Shown here: positions 1-8,109 of the stretch, piece by piece
Layout of the letters: the number at the start of each line of letters is the position of its first letter
Numbering within the stretch: position 1 is the stretch's first letter
Assembly (NCBI RefSeq): GCF_002101705.1
Contig: NZ_LQPC01000047.1
Coordinates: 496,001-560,000, forward strand
Direction of reading: 5' to 3'
Length of the DNA stretch: 64,000 bases
From: Mycolicibacterium iranicum
GTDB taxonomy: Bacteria > Actinomycetota > Actinomycetes > Mycobacteriales > Mycobacteriaceae
Notes under the pieces: model-generated
Databases searched by the model: none
What the model saw: the letters and a program-made list of their open reading frames with translations, nothing else
What the model was told of the DNA's origin: nothing
Translations under genes and position numbers: made by a program

Positions 1-767
1 TGCTGCATGAACCGGTGTGCGCCGAGGACCACCTTGGCTCTGTCGGGGTGGTTGCGCCGGGCGACGTCGGCCTCGTTGCCGCCCGCGATGTGCACGGGAC
101 CGAACGGCAGACGGTCGAGGCCCTCCGCGGCGACGGCGGCGGGTTCGGCGACCCGCAGCCCCGGCACGTCGAAGTTCAGCCCGACCCTTTCCATGGCCGG
201 CGTGCGGGTAACCCCGAGCACCAGCTCGAGCACGTGAACGTCGAACTCCCGCAACTCAAGCCAGAGACCCTCGGCGAAGATCCGGCCGAACGCCTTCACG
301 CCGCCGTAGACAGTGTGACGCGTCGAGCCAAGGTAGCCCGCCATCGAGCCGACCATCAGGATGCCGCCGCGGCGGCGTTCCCGCATGGGGCGGCCGAAGT
401 GCGCCACCAACGTCATCAGCGCAGTGATGTTGAGGTCGACCACCCGGCCGAAGTCGGGAAGCGCGCCGTCGAGGAATTCTTCGCTGCAGGTGTTGGCGCC
501 TGCGTTGTAGATCAGCAGGCCCACCTCCAGATCGGATGTCGCAGCAATCACCTCCTCGACCTCGTCGACGAGATCGATTGCCAGCGTTCGGGTTTCGACA
601 CCCGACTGACGGCAACGGGCCGCCGTATGCTCTAGCGGCCCTGGCTTGCGCGCGATGAGCACCAGGTTCACCCCGGCGGCGGCCAGCAACGCCGCGAATT
701 CCGCGCCCACGCCTTCCGAGCCTCCCGCGATCACAGCCCATGGCCCGTAGGTCGACAGATCTGCCAC
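1..767 (-). CDS. Short-chain dehydrogenase/reductase (SDR), C-terminus cut by window edge
   Basis: A minus-strand reading frame runs from a GTG at 767 to the window edge without a stop, giving about 255 residues. Near the N-terminus is the SDR nucleotide-binding motif GGSEGVG (residues about 15-21). A YNAG element follows near residue 96, and the catalytic set SMAGY...YGGVK lies around residues 145-160 (Tyr-x-x-x-Lys). The family binds NAD(P)H in a Rossmann fold and oxidises or reduces alcohols and ketones; the substrate cannot be read here. GTG 767 is chosen because translation from it gives a standard mycobacterial SDR N-terminus just before the glycine motif. The next gene on the same strand (808-1383) lies 40 bp upstream, so the two may be co-transcribed. 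Confidence 0.85.
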   Translation of the reverse strand, partial: MADLSTYGPWAVIAGGSEGVGAEFAALLAAAGVNLVLIARKPGPLEHTAARCRQSGVETRTLAIDLVDEVEEVIAATSDLEVGLLIYNAGANTCSEEFLDGALPDFGRVVDLNITALMTLVAHFGRPMRERRRGGILMVGSMAGYLGSTRHTVYGGVKAFGRIFAEGLWLELREFDVHVLELVLGVTRTPAMERVGLNFDVPGLRVAEPAAVAAEGLDRLPFGPVHIAGGNEADVARRNHPDRAKVVLGAHRFMQ

Positions 768-807
768 CGGTCGATCATGGCGTACGACGGCCAGGGCCGG
801 GTCCGCT

Positions 808-1383
808 TCACTCCATCCGGAGAAACGCCCGACCCCGCGGCGACAACCGGTAGCCGACGTCGAGGCTGATCGTCAGGCCGAGACCTTTGAGCTGACGCAC
901 CCGGCGCTTGAACCGCGGCACATCCATGCCGAAGCCCGCGGCCAGGTCCGGGGCCCGCACCGCCTCGTTCTCGCCGATGGTCCTCAGGTAGTCGCGCGTC
1001 CACGTCGTTTCGGCCGCCGCGTCCCACCGGTCCAACCGGCCGGCGATGGCCGCGACGTCGTCGGCGGTCAGCGTGTCGTCGGCAGCCAGATCCGGCCGCT
1101 CGTCGGGAGCCACGAACGACACCGTGATCACATAGGTGTGCGCAGCGGGCCTGCGGTCCAGGTCGGCCTGAGCGGTCTTGGCGTCGGGGTACCCGGCCGC
1201 TCGCGCCTCGGCCGCGCTCACCCGGTAGCGGCCCGGCTTCTCGACGACGTCGTCGATGTGGATGGTGCCCACCTGGGTGCGCTGGGTGCCGCCCACCCTC
1301 GCCCGAGGCGAGTCCCACCGGCGCAGCACGACGGTGATGCTGCCGTCGGCGATGCCCTGCGCCGTGGCACGATTCAGCAACAC
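808..1383 (-). CDS. ASCH-like domain protein with C-terminal winged-helix-like part
   Basis: This 191-residue protein starts at GTG 1383. The N-terminal 70 residues resemble an ASCH/PUA-type fold (a basic stretch VVLRRWDSPRARVGG, then a small beta-rich domain), a fold often associated with RNA binding. The last 60 residues contain FKRRVRQLKGLGLTIS followed by YRLSPRGRAFL, which looks like the recognition helix and wing of a winged helix. It lies 40 bp upstream of the SDR gene on the same strand and is divergent from the DUF3097 gene (49-bp gap). The ASCH assignment is from pattern recognition only, and the biological role is unknown. Confidence 0.6.
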   Translation of the reverse strand: MLLNRATAQGIADGSITVVLRRWDSPRARVGGTQRTQVGTIHIDDVVEKPGRYRVSAAEARAAGYPDAKTAQADLDRRPAAHTYVITVSFVAPDERPDLAADDTLTADDVAAIAGRLDRWDAAAETTWTRDYLRTIGENEAVRAPDLAAGFGMDVPRFKRRVRQLKGLGLTISLDVGYRLSPRGRAFLRME

Positions 1384-1432
1384 ACGGCTGATGTTAAGCG
1401 GAGAACGCGGCCGCTTTCCCTAGGATCACCCG

Positions 1433-2272
1433 GTGGCTGATCGCTATGGAACCGACATTCTTGCCAGCAATCCGCACCAGTCGCGCAAGCCGCGCTCGAC
1501 CGAGCGGGCCATCGAGATCGGCATGGTCGTCGAGGACGCCCAGACCGGATTCGTGGGGGCGATCGTCCGGGTCGAGTACGGCCGCATGGAACTCGAGGAT
1601 CGCAACGGTCGCACCAAACCGTTCCCCGTCGGGCCCGGTTACCTGATCGACGGCAAGCCCGTCATCTTGACTCCGCCCAAGAGGGCGGCGCCTGCGGGGC
1701 CGACACGCACCGCATCGGGTTCGCTTGCCGTCAAGGGGTCGCGTGCGAAAGTCGCTCTGGCGAGCCGTATCTACGTCGAAGGGCGCCACGACGCCGAGCT
1801 CGTCGAGCAGGTCTGGGGCGAGGATCTGCGCGTGGAGGGTGTCGTCGTCGAATACCTGGGTGGCGTCGACGACCTGGCCGCCATCGTCGCGGACTTCCAG
1901 CCGGGACCCGGTCGCCGGCTCGGCGTGCTCGTCGACCATCTGGTGGCCGGCTCCAAGGAGGCACGCATCGCCGAGCAGGTGCGGCGCGGCCCGGGAGGGG
2001 AGCACACGCTCGTCGTCGGGCATCCGTTCATCGATATTTGGGAGGCGGTCAAACCCGCGCGCATCGGCGTCGCGCACTGGCCCGTCGTTCCGAAAGGCCA
2101 GGATTGGAAGCACGGCGTGTGTGAAGCCCTGGGATGGCGTCACCGGGACCAGGCCGACATCGCGGCCGCGTGGCAGAAGATCCGGGGGCGGGTCCGGGAC
2201 TGGACCGACCTGGAGCCCGAGCTGATCGGCCGGGTCGAGGAGCTGATCGACTTCGTCACTGCTCCCGTGTAA
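1433..2272 (+). CDS. DUF3097 family protein
   Basis: A 279-residue protein starting at GTG 1433. It matches the actinobacterial DUF3097 family in length and pattern: an N-terminal segment around YGTDILASNPH, a small beta domain (residues 30-70), a linker, then an alpha/beta part with IYVEGRHDAELVEQVWG and LVDHLVAGSKEA that looks Toprim-like (Glu in VEGRHD, Asp in VDHL). Function is not established; the Toprim resemblance would suggest nucleic-acid handling, but this is inference. rarA starts 9 bp downstream on the same strand, so the two probably form an operon, which fits a link to DNA maintenance. Confidence 0.8.
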   Translation: MADRYGTDILASNPHQSRKPRSTERAIEIGMVVEDAQTGFVGAIVRVEYGRMELEDRNGRTKPFPVGPGYLIDGKPVILTPPKRAAPAGPTRTASGSLAVKGSRAKVALASRIYVEGRHDAELVEQVWGEDLRVEGVVVEYLGGVDDLAAIVADFQPGPGRRLGVLVDHLVAGSKEARIAEQVRRGPGGEHTLVVGHPFIDIWEAVKPARIGVAHWPVVPKGQDWKHGVCEALGWRHRDQADIAAAWQKIRGRVRDWTDLEPELIGRVEELIDFVTAPV

Positions 2273-2281
2273 GCAGGGAGC

Positions 2282-3625
2282 GTGTCCGACAGTCTGTTCG
2301 AGGTCCCGGGCGAGGTCCCCGCGGCCAGCGGCGTCCCGCCGCCGGGCGCGTCGTCGCCGCTGGCGGTGCGGATGCGTCCGGCGTCCCTCGACGAGGTGGT
2401 CGGGCAGGGACATCTGCTCAAGCCGAACTCACCGCTGCGCCGACTGATCGAGGGCTCCGGTGCGGCGTCGGTGATCCTGTACGGGCCGCCCGGTACGGGC
2501 AAGACGACGCTCGCGTCGATGATCTCGCAGGCCACCGGTCGCCGGTTCGAGGCGCTGTCGGCGCTGGCCGCCGGCGTCAAAGAGGTGCGCGCCGTGATCG
2601 ATGTGGCACGGCAGGCGGCGGTGCGCGGCGAGCAGACCGTGCTGTTCATCGATGAGGTGCACCGGTTCTCCAAGACGCAGCAGGATGCGCTGCTGGCGGC
2701 TGTGGAGAACCGTGTCGTGCTGCTGGTCGCCGCCACCACCGAGAATCCGTCGTTCTCCGTCGTCGCACCGCTGCTGAGCCGCTCGCTGATCCTGCAATTG
2801 CAGCCGCTCACCCCGGCGGATATCGAGACGGTGCTCCGCCGCGCCATCTCCGACTCACGCGGACTGGCCGGCAAGGTCAGCGTGAACGACGAGGCGGTCG
2901 CGTTGCTGGTGCAGCTGTCTGCCGGCGATGCCCGCCGGGCGCTGACGGCACTTGAGGTGGCCTCCGAAACAGTCACAGCGTCGGGCGAGGAGGTGACCGT
3001 CGAGGTCATCGAGCAGTCGCTGGACAGGGCCGCGGTGCGCTACGACCGCGACGGCGATCAGCACTACGACGTCATCAGCGCGTTCATCAAGTCCGTCCGC
3101 GGCTCCGACGTCGACGCCGCGCTGCACTATCTGGCGCGGATGCTGGTGGCGGGGGAGGACCCGCGGTTCGTGGCGCGCCGACTGATGATCCTGGCCAGCG
3201 AGGACATCGGCATGGCCGATCCGACCGCGCTCCCGACCGCTGTTGCGGCCGCGCAGACGGTGCAACTCATCGGTATGCCCGAAGCGCAGCTGACGCTGGC
3301 GCACGCGACGGTCCACCTCGCGACGGCGCCCAAATCCAATGCGGTGACCAACGCGCTCGGCGCGGCGATGGCCGACATCCGGGCGGGGAAGGCGGGTCTG
3401 GTGCCGGCTCACCTGCGCGACGGGCACTACTCGGGCGCGCAGAAGATGGGCAACGCCGTCGGCTACAAGTATGCCCATGACGAGCCGGGCGGCGTTGCGG
3501 CGCAACAGTATCCGCCCGAAGAACTGGTGGGCGTCGACTACTACCAGCCGACCGGGTACGGCGCCGAACGCGACATTTCGACGAGGTTGGAAAAGCTGCG
3601 CGCGATCATCCGCCGCAAGCGCTGA
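2282..3625 (+). CDS. rarA: Replication-associated recombination protein A (RarA/MgsA), AAA+ ATPase
   Basis: A 447-residue AAA+ ATPase of normal length for RarA. Walker A is GPPGTGKT (residues 68-75) and Walker B is LFIDEVHRF (around 121-129). Sensor-type residues follow in AATTENPSF, and the C-terminal part has the RarA/WRNIP1 tetramerisation region (YHYSG-like [19 protein letters not shown]). The family acts at stalled replication forks together with SSB and RecA. It starts at GTG 2282, 9 bp after the DUF3097 stop. The C-terminus ends in a basic IIRRKR tail. No missing motif was seen. Confidence 0.95.
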   Translation: MSDSLFEVPGEVPAASGVPPPGASSPLAVRMRPASLDEVVGQGHLLKPNSPLRRLIEGSGAASVILYGPPGTGKTTLASMISQATGRRFEALSALAAGVKEVRAVIDVARQAAVRGEQTVLFIDEVHRFSKTQQDALLAAVENRVVLLVAATTENPSFSVVAPLLSRSLILQLQPLTPADIETVLRRAISDSRGLAGKVSVNDEAVALLVQLSAGDARRALTALEVASETVTASGEEVTVEVIEQSLDRAAVRYDRDGDQHYDVISAFIKSVRGSDVDAALHYLARMLVAGEDPRFVARRLMILASEDIGMADPTALPTAVAAAQTVQLIGMPEAQLTLAHATVHLATAPKSNAVTNALGAAMADIRAGKAGLVPAHLRDGHYSGAQKMGNAVGYKYAHDEPGGVAAQQYPPEELVGVDYYQPTGYGAERDISTRLEKLRAIIRRKR

Positions 3626-3638
3626 GACTTGGCACCTC

Positions 3639-3707
3639 TTGACACCCGCGCGCAGCCCCCTTACCGTTGTAATCAACCAATTCATTGATCAAGCTAAAGG
3701 TTGATTA
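3639..3707. promoter_or_regulatory. Promoter and candidate operator of the ArsR/SRPBCC operon
   Basis: A sigma-70-type promoter can be read directly: TTGACA at 3639-3644, a 17-bp spacer and TACCGT at 3662-3667. Right behind it is a perfect 9-bp inverted repeat, TAATCAACC (3670-3678) and GGTTGATTA (3699-3707). Between the arms lies the palindrome TTGATCAA (3685-3692). The expected transcription start falls inside this element, so a bound repressor would block initiation. AAAGG at 3696-3700 sits 7 nt before the TTG start at 3708 and supports that start. Autoregulation by the ArsR protein encoded next is the simplest reading but is inferred. Confidence 0.7.
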
Positions 3708-4061
3708 TTGGCGAGTAGCGGGGACGAGGCGGCCCAGCTGGATCGGGCTTTCATGGCGCTGGCGGACCCGGTGCGGCGTGCGATGGTGGCACGCCTGTCG
3801 CGGGGTCCGGCGACCGTCAACGAGCTGGCTGCTCCGTTCGGAATCACGAAACAGGCGGTGTCCAAACACATTCAGGTCCTCGAGCAGGCGGGCCTGGTCA
3901 CCAGGACCCGGGATGCGCAGCGCAGGCCGGTGCACCTGGACGCCGCCGCGCTGGAGTCCCTGACCGCATGGATAGACCGGTACCGACTCACCGCCGAACG
4001 CAATTACCGCCGGCTGGACTCCCTGCTGGCCACGATGACAGATGAGGAGAAACCGACATGA
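3708..4061 (+). CDS. ArsR-family winged-helix transcriptional regulator
   Basis: A 117-residue ArsR/SmtB-type regulator starting at TTG 3708, chosen because AAAGG lies 7 nt upstream and the family's N-terminus (MALADPVRRAMVARL) follows naturally. The helix-turn-helix is at about residues 35-65 (TVNELAAPFGITKQAVSKHIQVLEQAGLV), and a wing with RTRDAQRRPVHL follows. No cysteine metal-binding motif is seen, so it belongs to the non-metal group usually found in front of SRPBCC genes. Its TGA overlaps the ATG of the downstream SRPBCC gene (ATGA), which implies translational coupling. It probably represses its own operon through the inverted repeat in its promoter. Confidence 0.9.
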   Translation: MASSGDEAAQLDRAFMALADPVRRAMVARLSRGPATVNELAAPFGITKQAVSKHIQVLEQAGLVTRTRDAQRRPVHLDAAALESLTAWIDRYRLTAERNYRRLDSLLATMTDEEKPT

Positions 4062-4531
4062 CGAAAGCTCTCGACCTCACGGCCCCGGTCGACACCCTGG
4101 CCATGGAGTTCACCCGCGAGTTCGATGCGCCCGTGGACGCCTTGTATCGCGCCCACGCCGAACCCGAACTGGTCAAGGAGTGGCTGGGCCCGCACGGACT
4201 CGAGATGGACATCAGCGAGTGGAACTTCACCGACCACGGCGGGTACCGCTACTCACACAGCAACGAGCACGGCACCTTCCACTTCAACGGCACCTTCCAT
4301 ACCGTGCGGGCAGGCGAATTCATCGCGCAGACTTTCGAATTCGAGGGTGCGCCCGACATGGTGAACATCGAGTTCCTGTGGTTCGAGGACCTCGGTGGTG
4401 GCAGGTCGAGGCTGCGCGGCCGGTCCATCTGCCCCAACATCGAGGCGCGCGACGCGCTGCTGGCCTCGGGGATGGAGGGCGGAATGACGCAGGGCTACGA
4501 GAAGCTGGACGCGCTGCTCGCCCGCGGCTGA
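4058..4531 (+). CDS. SRPBCC (AHSA1-like) domain protein
   Basis: A 157-residue single-domain protein of the START/Bet v1-like SRPBCC superfamily, AHSA1 branch. The pattern is EFDAPVDALYRAHAEPELVKEWLGP near residues 20-45, then a beta-rich core and a C-terminal helix with MTQGYEKLDALLAR. These proteins form a hydrophobic ligand cavity; the ligand is unknown. The gene starts 4 nt inside the ArsR stop, the typical arrangement in which the regulator controls a small binding protein. A GC-rich hairpin follows the stop. Confidence 0.9.
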   Translation: MTKALDLTAPVDTLAMEFTREFDAPVDALYRAHAEPELVKEWLGPHGLEMDISEWNFTDHGGYRYSHSNEHGTFHFNGTFHTVRAGEFIAQTFEFEGAPDMVNIEFLWFEDLGGGRSRLRGRSICPNIEARDALLASGMEGGMTQGYEKLDALLARG

Positions 4532-4536
4532 GTCCA

Positions 4537-4566
4537 GTCCTGCCCGGGTGTTCCCCGGGCCAGGAC
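4537..4566 (+). terminator. GC-rich hairpin downstream of the SRPBCC gene
   Basis: GTCCTGCCCGGG pairs with CCCGGG-C-CAGGAC across a short TGTTC loop, with one bulged C, giving a 12-bp stem beginning 5 nt after the stop codon. No T-tract follows, as is common in mycobacteria. A second element, the perfect 16-bp palindrome GGGAGCCGCGGCTCCC at 4590-4605, lies between this hairpin and the next gene. Confidence 0.5.
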
Positions 4567-4650
4567 CGGGGGTCGGCACGGGCGCGATGGGGAGCCGCGG
4601 CTCCCGATCATGGAGGTGATCCACGGTCACTCCAACACGAGAGAGAGCCC

Positions 4651-5292
4651 ATGATGGCCGAAACGATTGCCGGGGTCGTCATCCCCGACACCCACCTGGT
4701 CCGGGAAGCCACCGAGATGGTGAGGACCGTCACCGATGAACTGCTCTACCACCACTCGCGGCGGGTGTATCTGTGGGGCGCGCTGCAGGGCGCGCGCCGT
4801 GGGCTGGTGCCCGATGCCGAGCTGCTCTACATCGGCGCCATGTTCCACGACCTCGGGCTCACCGCTGAGCACGGCAGCAGCGACCAACGCTTCGAACTCG
4901 ATGGCGCCGATGCTGCTCGCGCTTTCCTGCGCAGCCACGGCGTCCGCGAAGAGGAGGCCCGGAACGTGTGGCTGGGGATTGCGCTGCACACCACGCCCGG
5001 CATCACCGAACGTCTCGAGCCCGAGATCGCACTGGTAACTGCCGGTGTTGAGACCGACGTGCTCGGCCTCAACCTCGACGCGCTGACGTCGGCAGAGATC
5101 CAGGAAGTCATCGCCGCCCATCCCCGGGTGAACTTCAAAAGTTCAATCCTTCGGGCGTTCTATGACGGGATGAAGTGCAGGCCCGACACCACGTTCGGCA
5201 CGATGAACGACGATGTGATCGCGCACTTCGACCCCACCTTCGCCCGCGCAGATTTCGTCACACTGATCGAGTCCAACGCGCTGCCCGGCTGA
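4651..5292 (+). CDS. HD-domain protein, cyanamide hydratase-like
   Basis: A 213-residue protein starting at ATG 4651 (a second ATG follows at 4654). GAGAGAG just upstream is a plausible ribosome binding site. The HD signature is visible: LLYHHSRRVYLWG (first His), MFHDLGLT (His-Asp pair near residue 70) and GIALHTTPG further on. This spacing is typical of the cyanamide hydratase/HDIG-like branch of HD metal-dependent hydrolases. The physiological substrate cannot be read from sequence. It is separated from the ArsR operon by about 120 bp with two hairpins, so it is probably its own unit. Confidence 0.8.
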   Translation: MMAETIAGVVIPDTHLVREATEMVRTVTDELLYHHSRRVYLWGALQGARRGLVPDAELLYIGAMFHDLGLTAEHGSSDQRFELDGADAARAFLRSHGVREEEARNVWLGIALHTTPGITERLEPEIALVTAGVETDVLGLNLDALTSAEIQEVIAAHPRVNFKSSILRAFYDGMKCRPDTTFGTMNDDVIAHFDPTFARADFVTLIESNALPG

Positions 5293-5301
5293 CGATCCGA
5301 G

Positions 5302-8102
5302 GTGAACATCGCAGCGGTGAACAGCCTCGACAACCTGTCAGTCGATGCCAAAATGGGAGGCGTGGCTGCACAGGGCGGACTGCTAGGACGCCGGCACGAA
5401 CAGCAAGAGCTGGCGCGGCTGATCGACGGCACGCGTCACGGGCGGAGCGGGTCGCTGGTCATACGCGGTGAACCGGGCATCGGCAAGACCGCACTGATCA
5501 ACGATGCGCTCACTCATGCCGCGCAGCTGCAATGCATCGAGATCAGCGGAGTGGAGTATGAATCCGAGCTCCCGTATGCCAGCCTGCACCAGGTCTGTCG
5601 GCCGTTGCTCGGCCACCTCGACGATCTCCCGCCTCCGCAGCGCCAGGCGCTCCTCGTCGTGTTCGGGATGACGGGAGGGGACCCACCTGACCGCTTCCGG
5701 GTCGCCATGGCGGCGATGAGACTGCTCGGGGAGGCGGCCCGGACCGGTCCCGTGGTGTGTGCGGTCGACGACGCGCAGTGGGTCGATCGGGCATCCCTAC
5801 AGGCGCTCGCGTTCATCGCCCGCCGGCTCTCCGCGGACCCGATCGCGATGGTCTTCGCCGCCCGCCCGTCGTTCGACGGCACCGAACTCGCGGGTCTTCC
5901 GGAACTGTGGCTGCGCGGCCTCGACGACCGCGCCGCACGGGAACTGCTGGCCAGGTCTCTTCCCGGCCATCTCGACGAGCGCACCCACGACAGCATCCTC
6001 TCCGAAGCGGCCGGGAATCCGTTGGCCCTGCTGGAACTGCACCGCGCACTGACCCCGGTGCAGCTGGCGGGCGGCTGGGGACTGGCGAAAGCCGGGGCCG
6101 ACGGGGTCGAGGCGGTGTATTCAGGCATGCTCGCCCGCCTGCCGACTCCGACCACGACGCTGCTCCTGGTGGCCGCCGCCGAACCCGGAGGCGAACCCGC
6201 CGACGTCTGGGCTGCTGCAGCCCGGCTCGGGGTAGGAATCGAGGCGGCCGAACCCGCCGAGGATGCAGGTCTTTTGACCTTCGACAGGCAGATCAGATTT
6301 CGGCACCCGCTGGTGCGGTCCGCCGTCTACCGATTCGCGACGCCTGCCCAACGCCGGGCCGCCCATCAGGCTTTGGCCGAGGTGCTGCTGGGTCGTGTCG
6401 ACGAGGCCAGGCGTGTGTGGCACCGAGCGCACGCCGCCGCAGGCCCGGACGAGTCCGTGGCCGTCGAGCTCGAGGCGGCAGCCCGAAAGGCAAGGGCCCG
6501 TGGAGGAGTCGCCGCTGCGGCAGCCTTCCTCACCTCTGCGCTGGAACTCACCGCCGACCCCGCCTCGCGCGACAGACGCGCCGAGGAAGCAGCCAGAGCG
6601 ACTCTCGACGCCGGTGCGCCGGACGACGCGGCAGCGCTGCTCTCGCGCATCGACACGACGGCGACCGCCTCGGTGCCGGCCCCGATCGAAATCCTGCGGG
6701 CCGAGATCGCCTTCGCGACCCGGCGCGGCGGCGACACGCCGGTGGTGTTGCTCGGCTGCGCCGAACGTCTCAAATCGATCGACCCGGCGCTCTCCCGGCA
6801 GACCTACCTCAAGGCGATCCTGACATCCATCTTCGCCGGACGGCTCTCCGAGTCCGATGCGGCGGATCCTGCCGCGGTCGCTGCTGCCTGTGCGGAGGTC
6901 TTGCCCGCTGTCGACAAGCCGAAAGCCCCGGACCTTCTTTTGGACGGTTTGGTGCGGCGATTCACCACGGGTTACCGGTCGGCCGCCCCCGTTTTGGCGC
7001 ACGCACTGCGCGAGTTCTGCAATGACGCGGCGGCGCGTCGCGCCGACGCCCAGTGGTACGGCCTGGCCGGCCGGGTCGCACTCGACCTGTGGGACCAGAC
7101 GGCGTGGGCGGCGATCGGACAGTGGCAGGTCGATGCGCTGCGTCGCAGCGGAATGCTCACGCTGCTGCCCGTGGCCCTGGCCCACCGTGCCGGCGTCGCG
7201 GTGCACGCGGGCAGGTTGGCCCCGAAGCCGAGGGCTTCATCACAGAGGCGCAGGCGATCTCGGCGGCCATCGGCGTACCCGCGCCCGGTTACATCGAACC
7301 GGTGCTCGCGGCATTTCGCGGGCAACGCGAGCAGACCGTCGAGCTCGTGCGGGAAGGTACCGACAGCGGGACCGAGCGCGGCGAGGGCAGGGTCATCCCT
7401 CTGGTCGGATATGCGGAAGCGGTGCTGCACAACACCTTCGGCGACTACGACGGCGGTCTGAGGGCGACCCGATGGGCAATTCAATACGACGATCTCGGGA
7501 TGTCGGGTTACGGACTGGTCGAGCGCGTCGAGGCGGGTGCGCTTTCGGGCGACCACGCGACGGCGCATGAGGCGCTCGATCAACTCCTCGAACGCACCAC
7601 AGCCAGCGGTACCGACATGGCAAAGGGCATGGCTGCTCGCTCGCGAGCGCTGCTGGCCGACGGTAGCCGGGCCGAAGAACTGTTCGCCGAAGCACTTGAG
7701 CACCTACGGCGCTGCGAGGTCGACATGCTGCTCGCCCGAGTGCACCTGCTGTATGGCGAGTGGTTGTTACGCCGGGGCCGTCCGGAAGCGGCTGCGCAGC
7801 TGCGCAAGGCTTACGGCGTGTTCGACGCGGCCCGGGCGGAGGCGCTGGCTGCCCGGGCGCGCCGAGGGCTGTCGGGGCTCGGTGAGTCGGTGCCTGCGCC
7901 GAGAAGCGGACCGGCCGATCGGCTGGGCAGGCAGGAACTCGCCATCGCTCGACTGGTGCGTGGCGGACACACGAACGCCGAGATCGCGGAGCAGCTGTTC
8001 CTGAGCCCTCGGACCGTGGAATGGCATCTGACCAAGATCTTCGGCAAGCTCGGAATCGCATCGCGCCGCGAGTTGCGCACCGTATTGGCCGATACCGGGT
8101 AG
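5302..8102 (+). pseudogene. AAA-LuxR family transcriptional regulator, broken by a -1 frameshift
   Basis: Two reading frames together encode one large regulator. The first, from GTG 5302 (in-frame alternatives ATG 5353 and GTG 5362), carries Walker A GEPGIGKT (residues 56-63) and Walker B CAVDDAQWVD (about 152-161), then helical repeats up to VHAGRLAP near residue 640. The second continues the protein as AEGFITEAQAISAAI and ends with a LuxR-type HTH (NAEIAEQLFLSPRTVEWHLT). The break is at about 7216-7225, in GGCCCCGAAG; adding one base restores a 933-residue protein, the size of its 943-residue neighbour. As it stands the product would lack its DNA-binding domain. A real mutation or a sequencing error in the C run are both possible. 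Related proteins couple ATP binding to gene activation. Confidence 0.8.
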
Positions 8103-8109
8103 CCCGACG

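Noticed and set aside
256-741. Arg/Gly-rich minus-strand open frame starting MGCDRGRLGRRGRG
   Set aside because: It is out of frame with the SDR gene that covers the same bases and has no family pattern; the SDR frame carries GGSEGVG, NAG and YxxxK.
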